The notes under the pieces were generated by a model. The model had not been told where the DNA came from, ran no database searches, and saw only the letters and a program-made list of their open reading frames with translations. A stretch of DNA of 64,000 nt, from contig NZ_CP156795.1 in the NCBI RefSeq assembly GCF_039862785.1, positions 744,001 through 808,000 on the forward strand, read 5' to 3'. Below, piece after piece: positions 31,212-39,448 of the stretch. The translations under genes and the position numbers were made by a program. This stretch comes from Acinetobacter sp. ANC 7912. GTDB taxonomy: Bacteria > Pseudomonadota > Gammaproteobacteria > Pseudomonadales > Moraxellaceae. Position 1 is the first letter of the stretch. Each line of letters starts with the position of its first letter.

Positions 31212-31363
31212 CGGGATAGTCTCTCAGAATATTGACTCTCCGACAAACCCGGTACGGTTCAAACAATAGGATTCCATAAATTATATAACTTTAGTTAGAT
31301 GTCACGGTGATCGTTTTTTTTTAACTTTAAATCATCCAGAACAAGTTAAGAAAGGGCAATACT

Positions 31364-32257
31364 ATGGGACTGATTCGTTTACCAAACACTGCTACTGCCG
31401 ATGACGTTGCACAAGCACTAAAAGAGCATGGTCATTGTATTATTGAAAATCTGGTTTCACCTGAAGTCATGGACCGTATCGCTGAAGAAACACATGAATA
31501 TGTATATGACAGTCCATTTGGTGAAGATTTATTTTTAGGGAAAAAAATTCAGAGAACAGGTGCATTGGTTGCACGTTCACAAACAGCACGTGAAGAAATT
31601 ATTCGTCATCCTTTAATGTTGGCAGCAGCAAAAAAACATTTACATAAAGCATCTACGATTCAATTGCAATTAACACAAATTATTACCGTGAATCCAGGTT
31701 CCCCTGCTCAAGTATTGCATCAGGATCAGTTGACGTGGGATTTCTTTGATTTTCCTGATGATTATGAACCGCAATTCAATACGCTGTGGGCCATGACAGA
31801 ATACACCAAAGAAAATGGCGCGACTCGTGTGGTTCCAAATAGTATGTATGTAGGTGCTCGTCAAAAATTTACCGAAGAGCAAACGATTGCCGCAGAAATG
31901 AGTAAAGGGTCAGTCCTGATTTATACCGGAAAAATTTATCACGGTGCTGGTGAGAACAAGACTGACAAAATCCGCCAGGCGATTAATATCAATTATTGCG
32001 CAGGCTGGTTAAGACAAGAAGAAAATCAGTATTTGGCAACACCGCCTGAAATTGCGCAGACTTTAGATGACGAGTTATTAAAACTCATGGGATATCAATG
32101 TGCATGTTTTGCATTAGGGTATGTACGTGACTTTGAAGATCCATTGGATGTGTTTAGAGGCAAGGAAGAGCGTCATTCTGCTGGACTTAATGTGACTGTC
32201 GCCACAGGAAATGAAGTCATTAAAGAATATGCCAAAGAAGTCGGGGAAGTTGTTTAA
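31364..32257 (+). CDS. Phytanoyl-CoA dioxygenase (PhyH) family Fe(II)/2-oxoglutarate oxygenase
   Basis: A 297-residue PhyH-type hydroxylase. The iron facial triad is visible: His119 and Asp121 in VLHQDQLTW and distal His193 in IYHGAG; Arg204 in KIRQAINI probably binds the 2-oxoglutarate carboxylate. NGATRVVPNSM is the usual PhyH block between them. AAGAAAGGG is the ribosome site. Substrate unknown. Its position beside an amino-alcohol operon allows, but does not prove, a hydroxylating role there. It starts about 100 bases beyond an IS3-family element and is followed by a strong hairpin. Confidence 0.85.
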   Translation: MGLIRLPNTATADDVAQALKEHGHCIIENLVSPEVMDRIAEETHEYVYDSPFGEDLFLGKKIQRTGALVARSQTAREEIIRHPLMLAAAKKHLHKASTIQLQLTQIITVNPGSPAQVLHQDQLTWDFFDFPDDYEPQFNTLWAMTEYTKENGATRVVPNSMYVGARQKFTEEQTIAAEMSKGSVLIYTGKIYHGAGENKTDKIRQAININYCAGWLRQEENQYLATPPEIAQTLDDELLKLMGYQCACFALGYVRDFEDPLDVFRGKEERHSAGLNVTVATGNEVIKEYAKEVGEVV

Positions 32258-32289
32258 TTGACTATATGCCTCTCTCCTGAATATTTGTG

Positions 32290-32332
32290 AAGGCTCTAGA
32301 CTAGCAAAATGATTATGTTAGTCTAGAGCCTT
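32290..32332 (+). terminator. Perfect 14-bp hairpin after the PhyH gene
   Basis: AAGGCTCTAGACTA and TAGTCTAGAGCCTT pair perfectly around 15 bases. There is no clear T run, so it may end transcription only weakly or stabilise the mRNA. Confidence 0.6.
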
Positions 32333-32460
32333 GTGAATAAGCAATATATTTAGAAGAGAGGCTTTTTATTACTCAGTTTTTTATTTAACTTTAAGTATGA
32401 ATACTTCTGACTGGCATATTAATTGCTACTTCTATATTGTAAAATATGAGGTACAAAAAG

Positions 32461-33129
32461 ATGCTAAAAGAAGATTTAATTATTGAAAACTCATTACTTT
32501 TAGCCAAAAACTATTTAGATGCTGAAGGTGCAATGTTTTATTGGGTAGACGAAGAGCAGCGTAAAGCCAAAATTCATCAGAATATTGAAGTTCCTCAAGA
32601 GTTTATTCATAAATATCATCAACATTTTCAAGAATGTGATCCTCTCAATGTAGATTACTTTTTAAGTAGTCATGACAACATGAATTATTTAAATTCAGTG
32701 CACAATGTCACTCAAAAAGTTCACAGCTATAAGACTTTTGCTGCAGATTTAACTATTAATGAAATTTTCGAAGTGGTGTTTTGGGAAAATGACCATGCTT
32801 TTGCAGGCATTGCTGTAACTAATCCCAATGAAGAAAAGAAAATAGATTTAGCTTCCAATAAAGCCCTTTATCATATTCTGAAAACCAATATTTTTAGCAT
32901 CGATGGTGTAAAAGAGAAGGTCATTTCAAACTATCTGAATCAGCACATGCTGACTTACCGGGAAAGTCAGCTCTGTTTTCTGATTTTAAAAGGTTCTTCC
33001 AACCAGGATATTGCTGAAATGATGGGAATTTCATTGGGAACCGTGAAAATTAATACCAACCGTATTTTTGAAAAACTCAATGTTCCGAATCGTCTCGCAC
33101 TGACCGTGCTTTTAAACCAATTGGTCTAA
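32461..33129 (+). CDS. LuxR family transcriptional regulator
   Basis: A 222-residue regulator. The C-terminal GerE-type helix-turn-helix is clear: LTYRESQLCFLILKGSSNQ, then IAEMMGISLGTVKINTNRIF and EKLNVPNRLALTVLL. The N-terminal 150 residues are about the size of an autoinducer-binding or PAS-like sensor domain, but I cannot assign a ligand, and no luxI-type synthase is nearby. ATG 32461 is preceded by GAGGT; ATG 32446 is an alternative. It probably controls the upstream PhyH gene or the divergent neighbours. Lower GC than the housekeeping genes. Confidence 0.85.
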   Translation: MLKEDLIIENSLLLAKNYLDAEGAMFYWVDEEQRKAKIHQNIEVPQEFIHKYHQHFQECDPLNVDYFLSSHDNMNYLNSVHNVTQKVHSYKTFAADLTINEIFEVVFWENDHAFAGIAVTNPNEEKKIDLASNKALYHILKTNIFSIDGVKEKVISNYLNQHMLTYRESQLCFLILKGSSNQDIAEMMGISLGTVKINTNRIFEKLNVPNRLALTVLLNQLV

Positions 33130-33226
33130 TTAATATTTTAAGTTCTGACCTAGTTCTGAAACAAGAAAAATAAAATAGGACTAAGGGAGAAAGAGGGAGA
33201 GATGAGCATGATAGGGGTATCTTGCT

Positions 33227-34183
33227 TTAATGCATTAATGTCTCCGATGGTAGTTCACCAAACATGGTTTTATAATTGGCAGTAAAATTACTGGCATGCC
33301 AGAAGCCCCATTTGCAAGCGATATCTTGCACTGATTCTGTTCTAGGATCAGCCTGTTTTAAATCACGGCGAACTCGATTTAAGCGTATGGCTTTTAAATA
33401 ATGCGAGGCGCTGGTTCCCATTATTTCCTGAAAACAGGTTTGCAGGACTTTTTTACTGACACCCACATTTTGGCAAATCTCAGTAAGCGAGGGTGTGATT
33501 GAGGGATCTTCTAAGATCAGTTCTTTCACCTGATTCACGATGCGCTTATGTGAGTAGATCTTTTTCTCAAATGGATTCTCTTGGATTTTAAAAGAGGAAA
33601 AGAGCAGACAGAAAATCTCATCTAAAATGTAATGTTCATTCAATGTATGATAAAAATTTTCATCTCCTGAGTCGTTATTAAAGAGACCCATAAGTAATGC
33701 TTTAAGTTCATTGAAATGTTGAGGATTTCCTTGCAAGTGCGGATGACTTCTAAAAAAATCGTTCAAATTTTCGCACTCCTCTAGACAGGATAAGGCATCC
33801 ATGATCTGGTTGGGAATTGCAATACCAATGGTCAGGTTATTGGTGCATGTCCTGTAATCCATGACTTCATTAGGATTCAGGGTCATGGGTGTATCAATAT
33901 CTACGACCTGATTGCGGAACAGTGAAACTCCCTGTTGCTGAATGGGCAGGATAAAACAGCGTGAGTTCGACCATGAAGCACCAATCTGATGCACAGATTG
34001 GCTGCATTCTTCCAAAATTATTTGGATATCGCCTAGCCACAACTCCTGTAAGCAGCCATGAAATTGCCCCATGCTGATCTGCTCGTATTGCTGATCCCAA
34101 CCGCTGATAAATTGCGCTTGTTCATCGGCATCTCGAAAGTAGAGACGTGGACTGAGCTGTTTATGTGGTTGCGATTCAAACAT
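33227..34183 (-). CDS. AraC family regulator resembling EutR
   Basis: A 318-residue AraC/XylS activator. The C-terminal double helix-turn-helix is clear (SLTEICQNVGVSKKVLQTCFQ, then QDIACKWGFWHASNFTANYK). From memory, the N-terminal part (GQFHGCLQELWLGDIQI, SWSNSRCFILP) aligns with the ethanolamine regulator EutR (GKFHGEFTEILLDEIQV, WPNSFWFGIP). It is divergent from the permease-kinase-lyase operon with 216 bases between, the normal arrangement for its activator. I infer that its effector is ethanolamine or a related amino alcohol. Confidence 0.85.
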   Translation of the reverse strand: MFESQPHKQLSPRLYFRDADEQAQFISGWDQQYEQISMGQFHGCLQELWLGDIQIILEECSQSVHQIGASWSNSRCFILPIQQQGVSLFRNQVVDIDTPMTLNPNEVMDYRTCTNNLTIGIAIPNQIMDALSCLEECENLNDFFRSHPHLQGNPQHFNELKALLMGLFNNDSGDENFYHTLNEHYILDEIFCLLFSSFKIQENPFEKKIYSHKRIVNQVKELILEDPSITPSLTEICQNVGVSKKVLQTCFQEIMGTSASHYLKAIRLNRVRRDLKQADPRTESVQDIACKWGFWHASNFTANYKTMFGELPSETLMH

Positions 34184-34399
34184 GCTGATTAGAGATTTTT
34201 ATTAAAACAACTCAAAGCATCTGCAAGTTTGATGCCATAAAAAGAATTATAAAAAAGAACTTTTTTTGTTAAGTGATTTTTTTACTTCGTCTCAGAATCA
34301 AGACATCAGATCAAGAACAATCCATAACTTTTCAATGTTGACGAGATAAGCACATCCCACAAGGTCAGCAATAAAAGTTATCAATTGGGGAGACGGAAT
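34184..34399. promoter_or_regulatory. Divergent control region of the AraC regulator and the permease operon
   Basis: 216 AT-rich bases between two divergent starts. It must hold both promoters and the regulator site. The tract ATCAAGACATCAGATCAAG (34290-34315) contains the repeated word ATCA-GA, a possible AraC-type direct repeat. I could not define -35/-10 elements with confidence. Confidence 0.4.
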
Positions 34400-35683
34400 A
34401 TGTCACTGAAAAAAGGCACACTAAGCTGGTATATGGTCACCGCAATCGGTGTATCCATTGTAATCGCTGGCCAGTTCTCAGGCTGGAATTTTGGTTTGGA
34501 ATACGGCTGGAGCAATATGTGTATTGCTTTTGCCATTATGTTTCTGTTCTATCTTGGCTTTAGTCAATGTATTTCTGAAATGGCGGCAACTTGGCCAAAT
34601 GCAGGTGGTTTAAGCTCATTTGTACGACGTGCCTTTGGTAATTTAGCCGGATCATTCTCCGGGATTACTATTGGACTGGCCCTGATCTCATGTGCTGGGG
34701 TAGTGGCAACCTTTATCGTGGGTTACGCCGCTTCCTTATTCACCATGGATGAATCACTGATCAAGTTGCTGTTATTTATCTTTGTAGTAGCGATCAGTGT
34801 CCGGGGTGCAAAGGATTTGGTATCTATCACCTTAATTGTTGGTGCCATTGCCGTTGCTACCCTGTTTATCTTCTCAGGTGGTGTTGCACCATCCTTCAAG
34901 GCAGAAAACCTTGAAATTACCAAGATGCCAATTTCCTTGATGGGTATTGCTGCTGCGATTCCATTTGCACTATGGATGTTCGTAGGTATTGAACATACTG
35001 TGTCCTGTTCTGAAGAAACCAAAAATCCAGCGAAGGATGTACCTAAAGGTTTAACACTTGGATTATTAATCCTCGCTTCTACAGCCATCTGCTTATTACT
35101 TGCTGCACCAGGTGCCGTAGGAACTAGTCAATTAACTAGCGTCTTAGATCCACTCTTAGCTGGTATTGGCGCTCAACAAGCGATGCTTAAGAATATCGTG
35201 ATGTTTGGTGTATTGCTGGGCTTATTGGCAGGGTTCTTCTCTATCGTTTATTCAGCGTCTCGCCAACTGTTCGATGTGGCACGTGAAGGGGTGATTCCAT
35301 CGGTGATTGCCAAAGTGAATAAAAATGGCACACCGATTTATTCAGTCCTAGTGGTTGCAATTGCTGGCTTTGGCATCTCATTGCTGGATCCTGAACGTGT
35401 AATGCTGGGTGTAGTGGTGATGTTTACCTTCACTTATGTCCTGACCAGTGCGGCCTTTATTTACCTGCGCCGTAGTCATGCTCATGTAGAGCGTCCTTAT
35501 AAAGCTGTAGGCGGGGTGGCTTTAGGATACGGCATGTTAATTGCTTCCGCTCTGTTATTCGTAAGTGCCTTTAAGTTTGATCTGGTGGTACTTGGCCCAT
35601 TCCTGATTTTGATGGTGTGTATGGGCAGTCAATACTTCAGCAAGATGATGAGTGTGAAGAAAACACACACTTTAGCGAAATAA
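34400..35683 (+). CDS. APC family amino acid/amine permease, ethanolamine-permease-like
   Basis: A 427-residue, 12-helix APC transporter. The N-terminal LKKGTLSWYMVTAIGVS and SGWNFGLEYGWSNM resemble the ethanolamine permease (Eat) pattern; AATWPNAGGLSSFVRRAFG is the usual APC helix 2-3 signature. GGGGAG precedes ATG 34400; a TTG five codons upstream is less likely. First gene of an operon; only 12 bases separate it from the kinase. I infer import of ethanolamine or a similar amino alcohol or amino acid. Confidence 0.85.
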   Translation: MSLKKGTLSWYMVTAIGVSIVIAGQFSGWNFGLEYGWSNMCIAFAIMFLFYLGFSQCISEMAATWPNAGGLSSFVRRAFGNLAGSFSGITIGLALISCAGVVATFIVGYAASLFTMDESLIKLLLFIFVVAISVRGAKDLVSITLIVGAIAVATLFIFSGGVAPSFKAENLEITKMPISLMGIAAAIPFALWMFVGIEHTVSCSEETKNPAKDVPKGLTLGLLILASTAICLLLAAPGAVGTSQLTSVLDPLLAGIGAQQAMLKNIVMFGVLLGLLAGFFSIVYSASRQLFDVAREGVIPSVIAKVNKNGTPIYSVLVVAIAGFGISLLDPERVMLGVVVMFTFTYVLTSAAFIYLRRSHAHVERPYKAVGGVALGYGMLIASALLFVSAFKFDLVVLGPFLILMVCMGSQYFSKMMSVKKTHTLAK

Positions 35684-35695
35684 GGGGGTGAGATC

Positions 35696-36712
35696 ATGAT
35701 TCAATTAGAACCGGTTGATTATTTAGAAACACTCATTCGCCAAGCTTTACCGCGATGGAATATTCGTCCAGAGGCATCGCTGAAACTGCTGAGTTACTCT
35801 GAAAATGCCACCTTCCTCGTGGCAGATGAAGGACAAAAATGGGTATTGCGGGTCAATCGTCCTGACTATCATACCGAAAATGGGATTCGCTCCGAGTTGG
35901 CCTGGATGAAAGCGCTGCGCGAAGATACCGGGATTGAAACTCCGCTGGCCATTGAGGGATGTGATGGTGATGTTTTGCAGTTTGTGCATGAACCAAAAAC
36001 CAATAGCAAACGTACTATGGCGCTGTTCCATTTTATTGAAGGCAAACATCCAGAATCTGAAGACTTGGTCGCTGCCTTTAATCAATTAGGTGCGATGACT
36101 GCCAAATTGCATGTGCATGCCAAGCAATGGCAAAGACCGGATTATTTTGAGCGCCTGCATTGGGATCTCGAAGGTGCTTTTGGTGCTAAACCGAATTGGG
36201 GACATTGGAAGGCTGGTTTTGCCGCCCATGTGTCAGGTATCGAGATCGTGGAAAAAGCTGCAGCACATATGGAAAAACGGTTACGCCGTTATGGCAAATC
36301 CAATGAACGCTATGGCCTGATTCATTCAGATTTTAGAACGGCGAACTTGTTTGTACATGAAGGTAAAACCAAAATCCTCGATTTTGATGACTGTGGCTTT
36401 GGCTGGTATTTGTATGACCTGGCATCGTCCATGACCTTTTTAGAGCTGCATGAACAGCGTGATGAAATTATTCATTCATGGTTACAAGGTTATTTCCAGG
36501 TTGCACCACTGTCGGATGCTGATCTGGTTGAGATTCCAGTATTTATGTTGTTAAGACGTCTGGTGATTATGGGCTGGGCGGGTTCTCATCCAGGCACCGA
36601 GCTAGCACATGAAATGGGCGTGCAGTACACGGTTGATACCGTGGAATTTGCCAAACAATATCTGGCTAACCAAGTGTTTGATTATCAAAATTTATATAAA
36701 AAAGGCGCATAA
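35696..36712 (+). CDS. APH-fold kinase, likely amino-alcohol or hydroxylysine kinase
   Basis: A 338-residue aminoglycoside-phosphotransferase-like kinase (Pfam APH). The catalytic loop is HSDFRTANLF, with Asp212 as base and Asn217 for metal; ILDFDDCGFGWYLYDLA is the DFG-like segment. GGGGTGAG is an excellent ribosome site. Animal hydroxylysine kinase (HYKK/AGPHD1) has this fold and acts with an AGXT2L phospho-lyase, and a gene for such a lyase follows after three bases. I infer phosphorylation of the hydroxyl of ethanolamine, 1-amino-2-propanol or hydroxylysine. Antibiotic resistance is unlikely in this context. Confidence 0.82.
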   Translation: MIQLEPVDYLETLIRQALPRWNIRPEASLKLLSYSENATFLVADEGQKWVLRVNRPDYHTENGIRSELAWMKALREDTGIETPLAIEGCDGDVLQFVHEPKTNSKRTMALFHFIEGKHPESEDLVAAFNQLGAMTAKLHVHAKQWQRPDYFERLHWDLEGAFGAKPNWGHWKAGFAAHVSGIEIVEKAAAHMEKRLRRYGKSNERYGLIHSDFRTANLFVHEGKTKILDFDDCGFGWYLYDLASSMTFLELHEQRDEIIHSWLQGYFQVAPLSDADLVEIPVFMLLRRLVIMGWAGSHPGTELAHEMGVQYTVDTVEFAKQYLANQVFDYQNLYKKGA

Positions 36713-36715
36713 GTT

Positions 36716-38017
36716 ATGAATAGTTCGGTACATCAAGATCTTAATACTTCTCTATTAATGCGTCGTAAACGTGTCATGGGACAATCGCCATTATTTTACC
36801 AACAACCGCTGCATTTGGTGAAAGGTGAGGGAGTTTATCTCTATGATGCGGAAGGTCGGCCTTATTTAGATTGTTATAATAATATTCCCGTTGTGGGGCA
36901 TTGTAATCCTCAGGTGGTGCAAGCGATTTATGAACAGGCACAGGTACTAAATGTACATAGCCGTTATTTAAGTGACAATATCGTCAGTTACGGTGAGCGC
37001 TTACTGACAACCTTTAAGGCGGGTTTTGATCAAATTATTTTTACTTGTTCCGGTTCAGAAGCCAATGATCAGGCATTACGTATCGTGCGCCAGGTGACAG
37101 GTGCTGAGGGAATCATCTGTTCGACTTATGCCTATCATGGTAATACGGCTGCTGTGGATCGTGTGTCGCCACTCTTTAAGGCACAACAGGATCGATACAA
37201 TTATGATGATGTTCGTATGATTCCATTCCCGGAAACCTATCGCCCCCTGAATGGTTTAACTGGTGAAGCCTTGATTAATGCTTATCTTGAACAAGTGCAA
37301 ATGCAGATTGATGCATTTAAACAGAGTGGTGTGAGCTTTGCTGGGATTATTTTCTGTTCTGTCTTTGCTAATGAGGGTTTACCGGATGTACCTGCTACTC
37401 TGCTGCAAAAAGTCACCGATCTGGTTCATGCAGAAGGGGGCTTGGTAATTGCTGATGAAGTTCAAGCTGGATTCGGCCGTACTGGGCAAATGTGGGGCCA
37501 CGAACAGATGGGCTTTGTGCCAGATATCGTCACTATGGGCAAACCGATGGGTAATGGTTATCCGATTGCGGCTGTTGTGGCGCATGCAGAACTGTTTGAT
37601 CAATTTAGACGAAAGAATTTCTATTTCAATACTTTTGCTGGGGCACAAGTAGCTGCTGCAGCAGCAAATGCTGTGCTGGATATTTTTGACGAGCAAAACC
37701 TGCTCACTAATGCTACCCAAGTTGGAGACTATATCCGTGCTGGGCTTCGTCATTATGCACAGCAATACAGTTTAATTGATGATGTGCGTGGCGTAGGGCT
37801 GTGGATCGGCTTTGAAATGGTTACAGACAATCAATTAAAGACACCGGCGATTCAAGAAACCAAGCAACTGGTAAATGACTTGAAAGATCAAGGCATTTTG
37901 GTCAGTACGATGGGACCGTATGACAATGTCCTGAAAATCCGACCACCACTCGTATTTACTCAGTCGCATGCAGATGAGCTTTTAGAAAAATTAGGAGATT
38001 GCTTAGGACGGATCTAA
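36716..38017 (+). CDS. Class III PLP enzyme, AGXT2L-type amine phosphate phospho-lyase
   Basis: A 433-residue fold-type I PLP enzyme annotated by homology as an aminotransferase. The PLP lysine is Lys276 in VTMGKPMGNGYP; LVIADEVQAGFGR carries the PLP-pairing Asp. The MGKPMGNG block followed by YFNTFAG closely resembles ethanolamine-phosphate phospho-lyase and phosphohydroxylysine phospho-lyase (AGXT2L1/AGXT2L2), which release ammonia and phosphate rather than transaminate. Coupling to the kinase three bases upstream supports this. For phosphoethanolamine the product would be acetaldehyde; no aldehyde dehydrogenase is encoded beside it. Confidence 0.85.
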   Translation: MNSSVHQDLNTSLLMRRKRVMGQSPLFYQQPLHLVKGEGVYLYDAEGRPYLDCYNNIPVVGHCNPQVVQAIYEQAQVLNVHSRYLSDNIVSYGERLLTTFKAGFDQIIFTCSGSEANDQALRIVRQVTGAEGIICSTYAYHGNTAAVDRVSPLFKAQQDRYNYDDVRMIPFPETYRPLNGLTGEALINAYLEQVQMQIDAFKQSGVSFAGIIFCSVFANEGLPDVPATLLQKVTDLVHAEGGLVIADEVQAGFGRTGQMWGHEQMGFVPDIVTMGKPMGNGYPIAAVVAHAELFDQFRRKNFYFNTFAGAQVAAAAANAVLDIFDEQNLLTNATQVGDYIRAGLRHYAQQYSLIDDVRGVGLWIGFEMVTDNQLKTPAIQETKQLVNDLKDQGILVSTMGPYDNVLKIRPPLVFTQSHADELLEKLGDCLGRI

Positions 38018-38142
38018 TTTTTTGTATGAGTTAGTGCCAGTGGTGTATTTTAACTAATAATTGAAATACAGTAACTGGTACCAACTTAGATGCGAATATT
38101 TGGTATAAATTTATTAAACTAAAGCATACTGCCTGCCAAAAC

Positions 38143-38175
38143 AAAAGCTCTAAACCAAAAGATTTAGGGCTTTTA
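38143..38175 (+). terminator. Terminator after the phospho-lyase operon
   Basis: AAAGC-CTAAA pairs with TTTAG-GCTTT around CCAAAAGA and is followed by a T-rich tract. The rest of the 313-base gap to mhpB holds nothing I recognise. Confidence 0.75.
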
Positions 38176-38330
38176 TTTTAGCTATATTTTTTTTATGAGT
38201 TGATATGATCAGTCATAAGACATAGTTGCTTATAAACATCATCATCACCATATTAAAAGTTTAAGTCTATTTGCTTTAGCACGAGATTTTTATGCTATTG
38301 TGTTCCATGGTTTTGATGTTGCTTATCTGT

Positions 38331-39296
38331 TTAGGCTTTTAGTTCGGCAGAGACGATACCAAAGCCTGCAATCCATTCACTGATATCTTCATAACAATGG
38401 GTAGTCATTTCATACTCGCCAAATTCGCTCAATGCAGCAAAAGCGGCCATCCACGCACGAACCTCCTGACCACCACGACCCCCGTCACGGCGAATTTCAG
38501 CTTCATTCATGGCTTCCAGTGCAGCGAAGTCAGCATTTTTGAATTTTTCCAGTAATGCCAGATCCCATTCAGGACTAAGCGGTACAGAAACACTCTTGTC
38601 TCCAGCAGCCAGACGCTGACCGACAGAAATGACATTGGCTTGACGTTTATTACGTGCTTCCGGAGTCGGGTTACGACCTGCAATCAGGAACTCTTCCACT
38701 TCTGGTGGTACAGAACCCATTTGAGGTGTTGGTGGATCGTGTGAAAGACCACCTGTACCTAAAACAAGGATACGCTCATTTTCAAGATTTAAAGATTTGA
38801 TGAACTGACCTACAGCACGACCTAAAGCGATGGTGCGTTTGGTGGTTGGCATAGGTGCTGCAGCACCGTTGATAAAAATCGGAATGGTTGGATAACGATC
38901 CAGTTGACCTTCACACAGGAAGTGCAATGGCTGAGTTACGCCGTGATCCGCTTGCATGCGATAAGAATACGCAACATCTACACCTTCATCCAGGACACGG
39001 CGAACTAGCGCCAGCGCGGTGTCTTGAGGCACATTCAGGTGGTCATTATCTTTACCATAATCCCAGTCACCTGCTGCTTTAGCACGAATTCCCACACAGA
39101 AACTTGGCATCAGGTCATAGAAGAAACCATTGAAATGGTCAGGGCCAAAGGTAATGATTAAGGTAGGGTCATAGGCTTTGACTTCAGCTGCAAGTTTGGC
39201 AAAGGCATCACGAACGACTTGCTCTTTGCGTTGTTCTTGTGGTGAAGCAAATTCCATTAATGGGCTATGCGATGCACAAATCAGTTTAATCGCCAT
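38331..39296 (-). CDS. mhpB: 2,3-dihydroxyphenylpropionate/2,3-dihydroxycinnamate 1,2-dioxygenase
   Basis: Class III (LigB-type) extradiol ring-cleavage dioxygenase of 321 residues. It opens 3-(2,3-dihydroxyphenyl)propionate by meta cleavage. ICASHSPLM, TFGPDHFNGFFYDLMPSF, ADHGVTQPLHFL and GTGGLSHDPPTPQMG contain the iron and catalytic histidines of MhpB. AAGGAG precedes the ATG. It follows hcaF after 152 bases holding two hairpins. The next enzymes (mhpC, mhpD, mhpE, mhpF) are not in this window. Confidence 0.92.
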   Translation of the reverse strand: MAIKLICASHSPLMEFASPQEQRKEQVVRDAFAKLAAEVKAYDPTLIITFGPDHFNGFFYDLMPSFCVGIRAKAAGDWDYGKDNDHLNVPQDTALALVRRVLDEGVDVAYSYRMQADHGVTQPLHFLCEGQLDRYPTIPIFINGAAAPMPTTKRTIALGRAVGQFIKSLNLENERILVLGTGGLSHDPPTPQMGSVPPEVEEFLIAGRNPTPEARNKRQANVISVGQRLAAGDKSVSVPLSPEWDLALLEKFKNADFAALEAMNEAEIRRDGGRGGQEVRAWMAAFAALSEFGEYEMTTHCYEDISEWIAGFGIVSAELKA

Positions 39297-39316
39297 AAGA
39301 GACTCCTTAAAAGGAA

Positions 39317-39338
39317 GGCAGCCGAAGAACAGGCTGCC
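39317..39338. repeat. Hairpin in the mhpB leader
   Basis: GGCAGCC and GGCTGCC pair perfectly around eight bases, just upstream of the mhpB ribosome site on the minus strand. It may modulate translation or mRNA stability. Confidence 0.55.
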
Positions 39339-39365
39339 ATCAGTCTGTTTTTACTCAGACTCAAG

Positions 39366-39439
39366 TTTTGTTCATCCCGGGAAGCGGTACGTGGTTGCCA
39401 TCAACCGCGTATCCCCAAGCCGCAACCCGATGAACAAAA
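39366..39439. repeat. Long nested hairpin between hcaF and mhpB
   Basis: TTTTGTTCATC (39366-39376) pairs with GATGAACAAAA (39429-39439). Inside, on the minus strand, GGG-TT-GCGG pairs with CCGC-TT-CCC and GGTT with AACC. The result is a 74-base, almost wholly paired cruciform with symmetric internal loops. It has no T run, so it is not an ordinary terminator. Confidence 0.6.
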
Positions 39440-39448
39440 ACTTATTTA

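Larger units (their letters stand above)
29938..31261 (-). mobile_element. Intact IS3-family insertion sequence, 1324 bp
   Basis: Both ends carry the same 25-base inverted repeat, beginning TGAACCGTACCGGG, with the TG...CA tips typical of IS3. The 3-bp target AAC is duplicated outside (29935-29937 and 31262-31264). Two overlapping frames, orfA and orfB, lie on the minus strand. The VGTTGDSYDNALAET block suggests the IS51-like branch. Confidence 0.92.

Noticed and set aside
35696..36712. Aminoglycoside resistance gene
   Set aside because: The APH fold is shared by many metabolic kinases; the operon with a permease and phospho-lyase under an EutR-like regulator points to catabolism.
36716..38017. 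Plain omega-aminotransferase call
   Set aside because: The MGKPMGNG and YFNTFAG blocks and coupling to a kinase fit AGXT2L phospho-lyases better, though transamination is not excluded by sequence alone.
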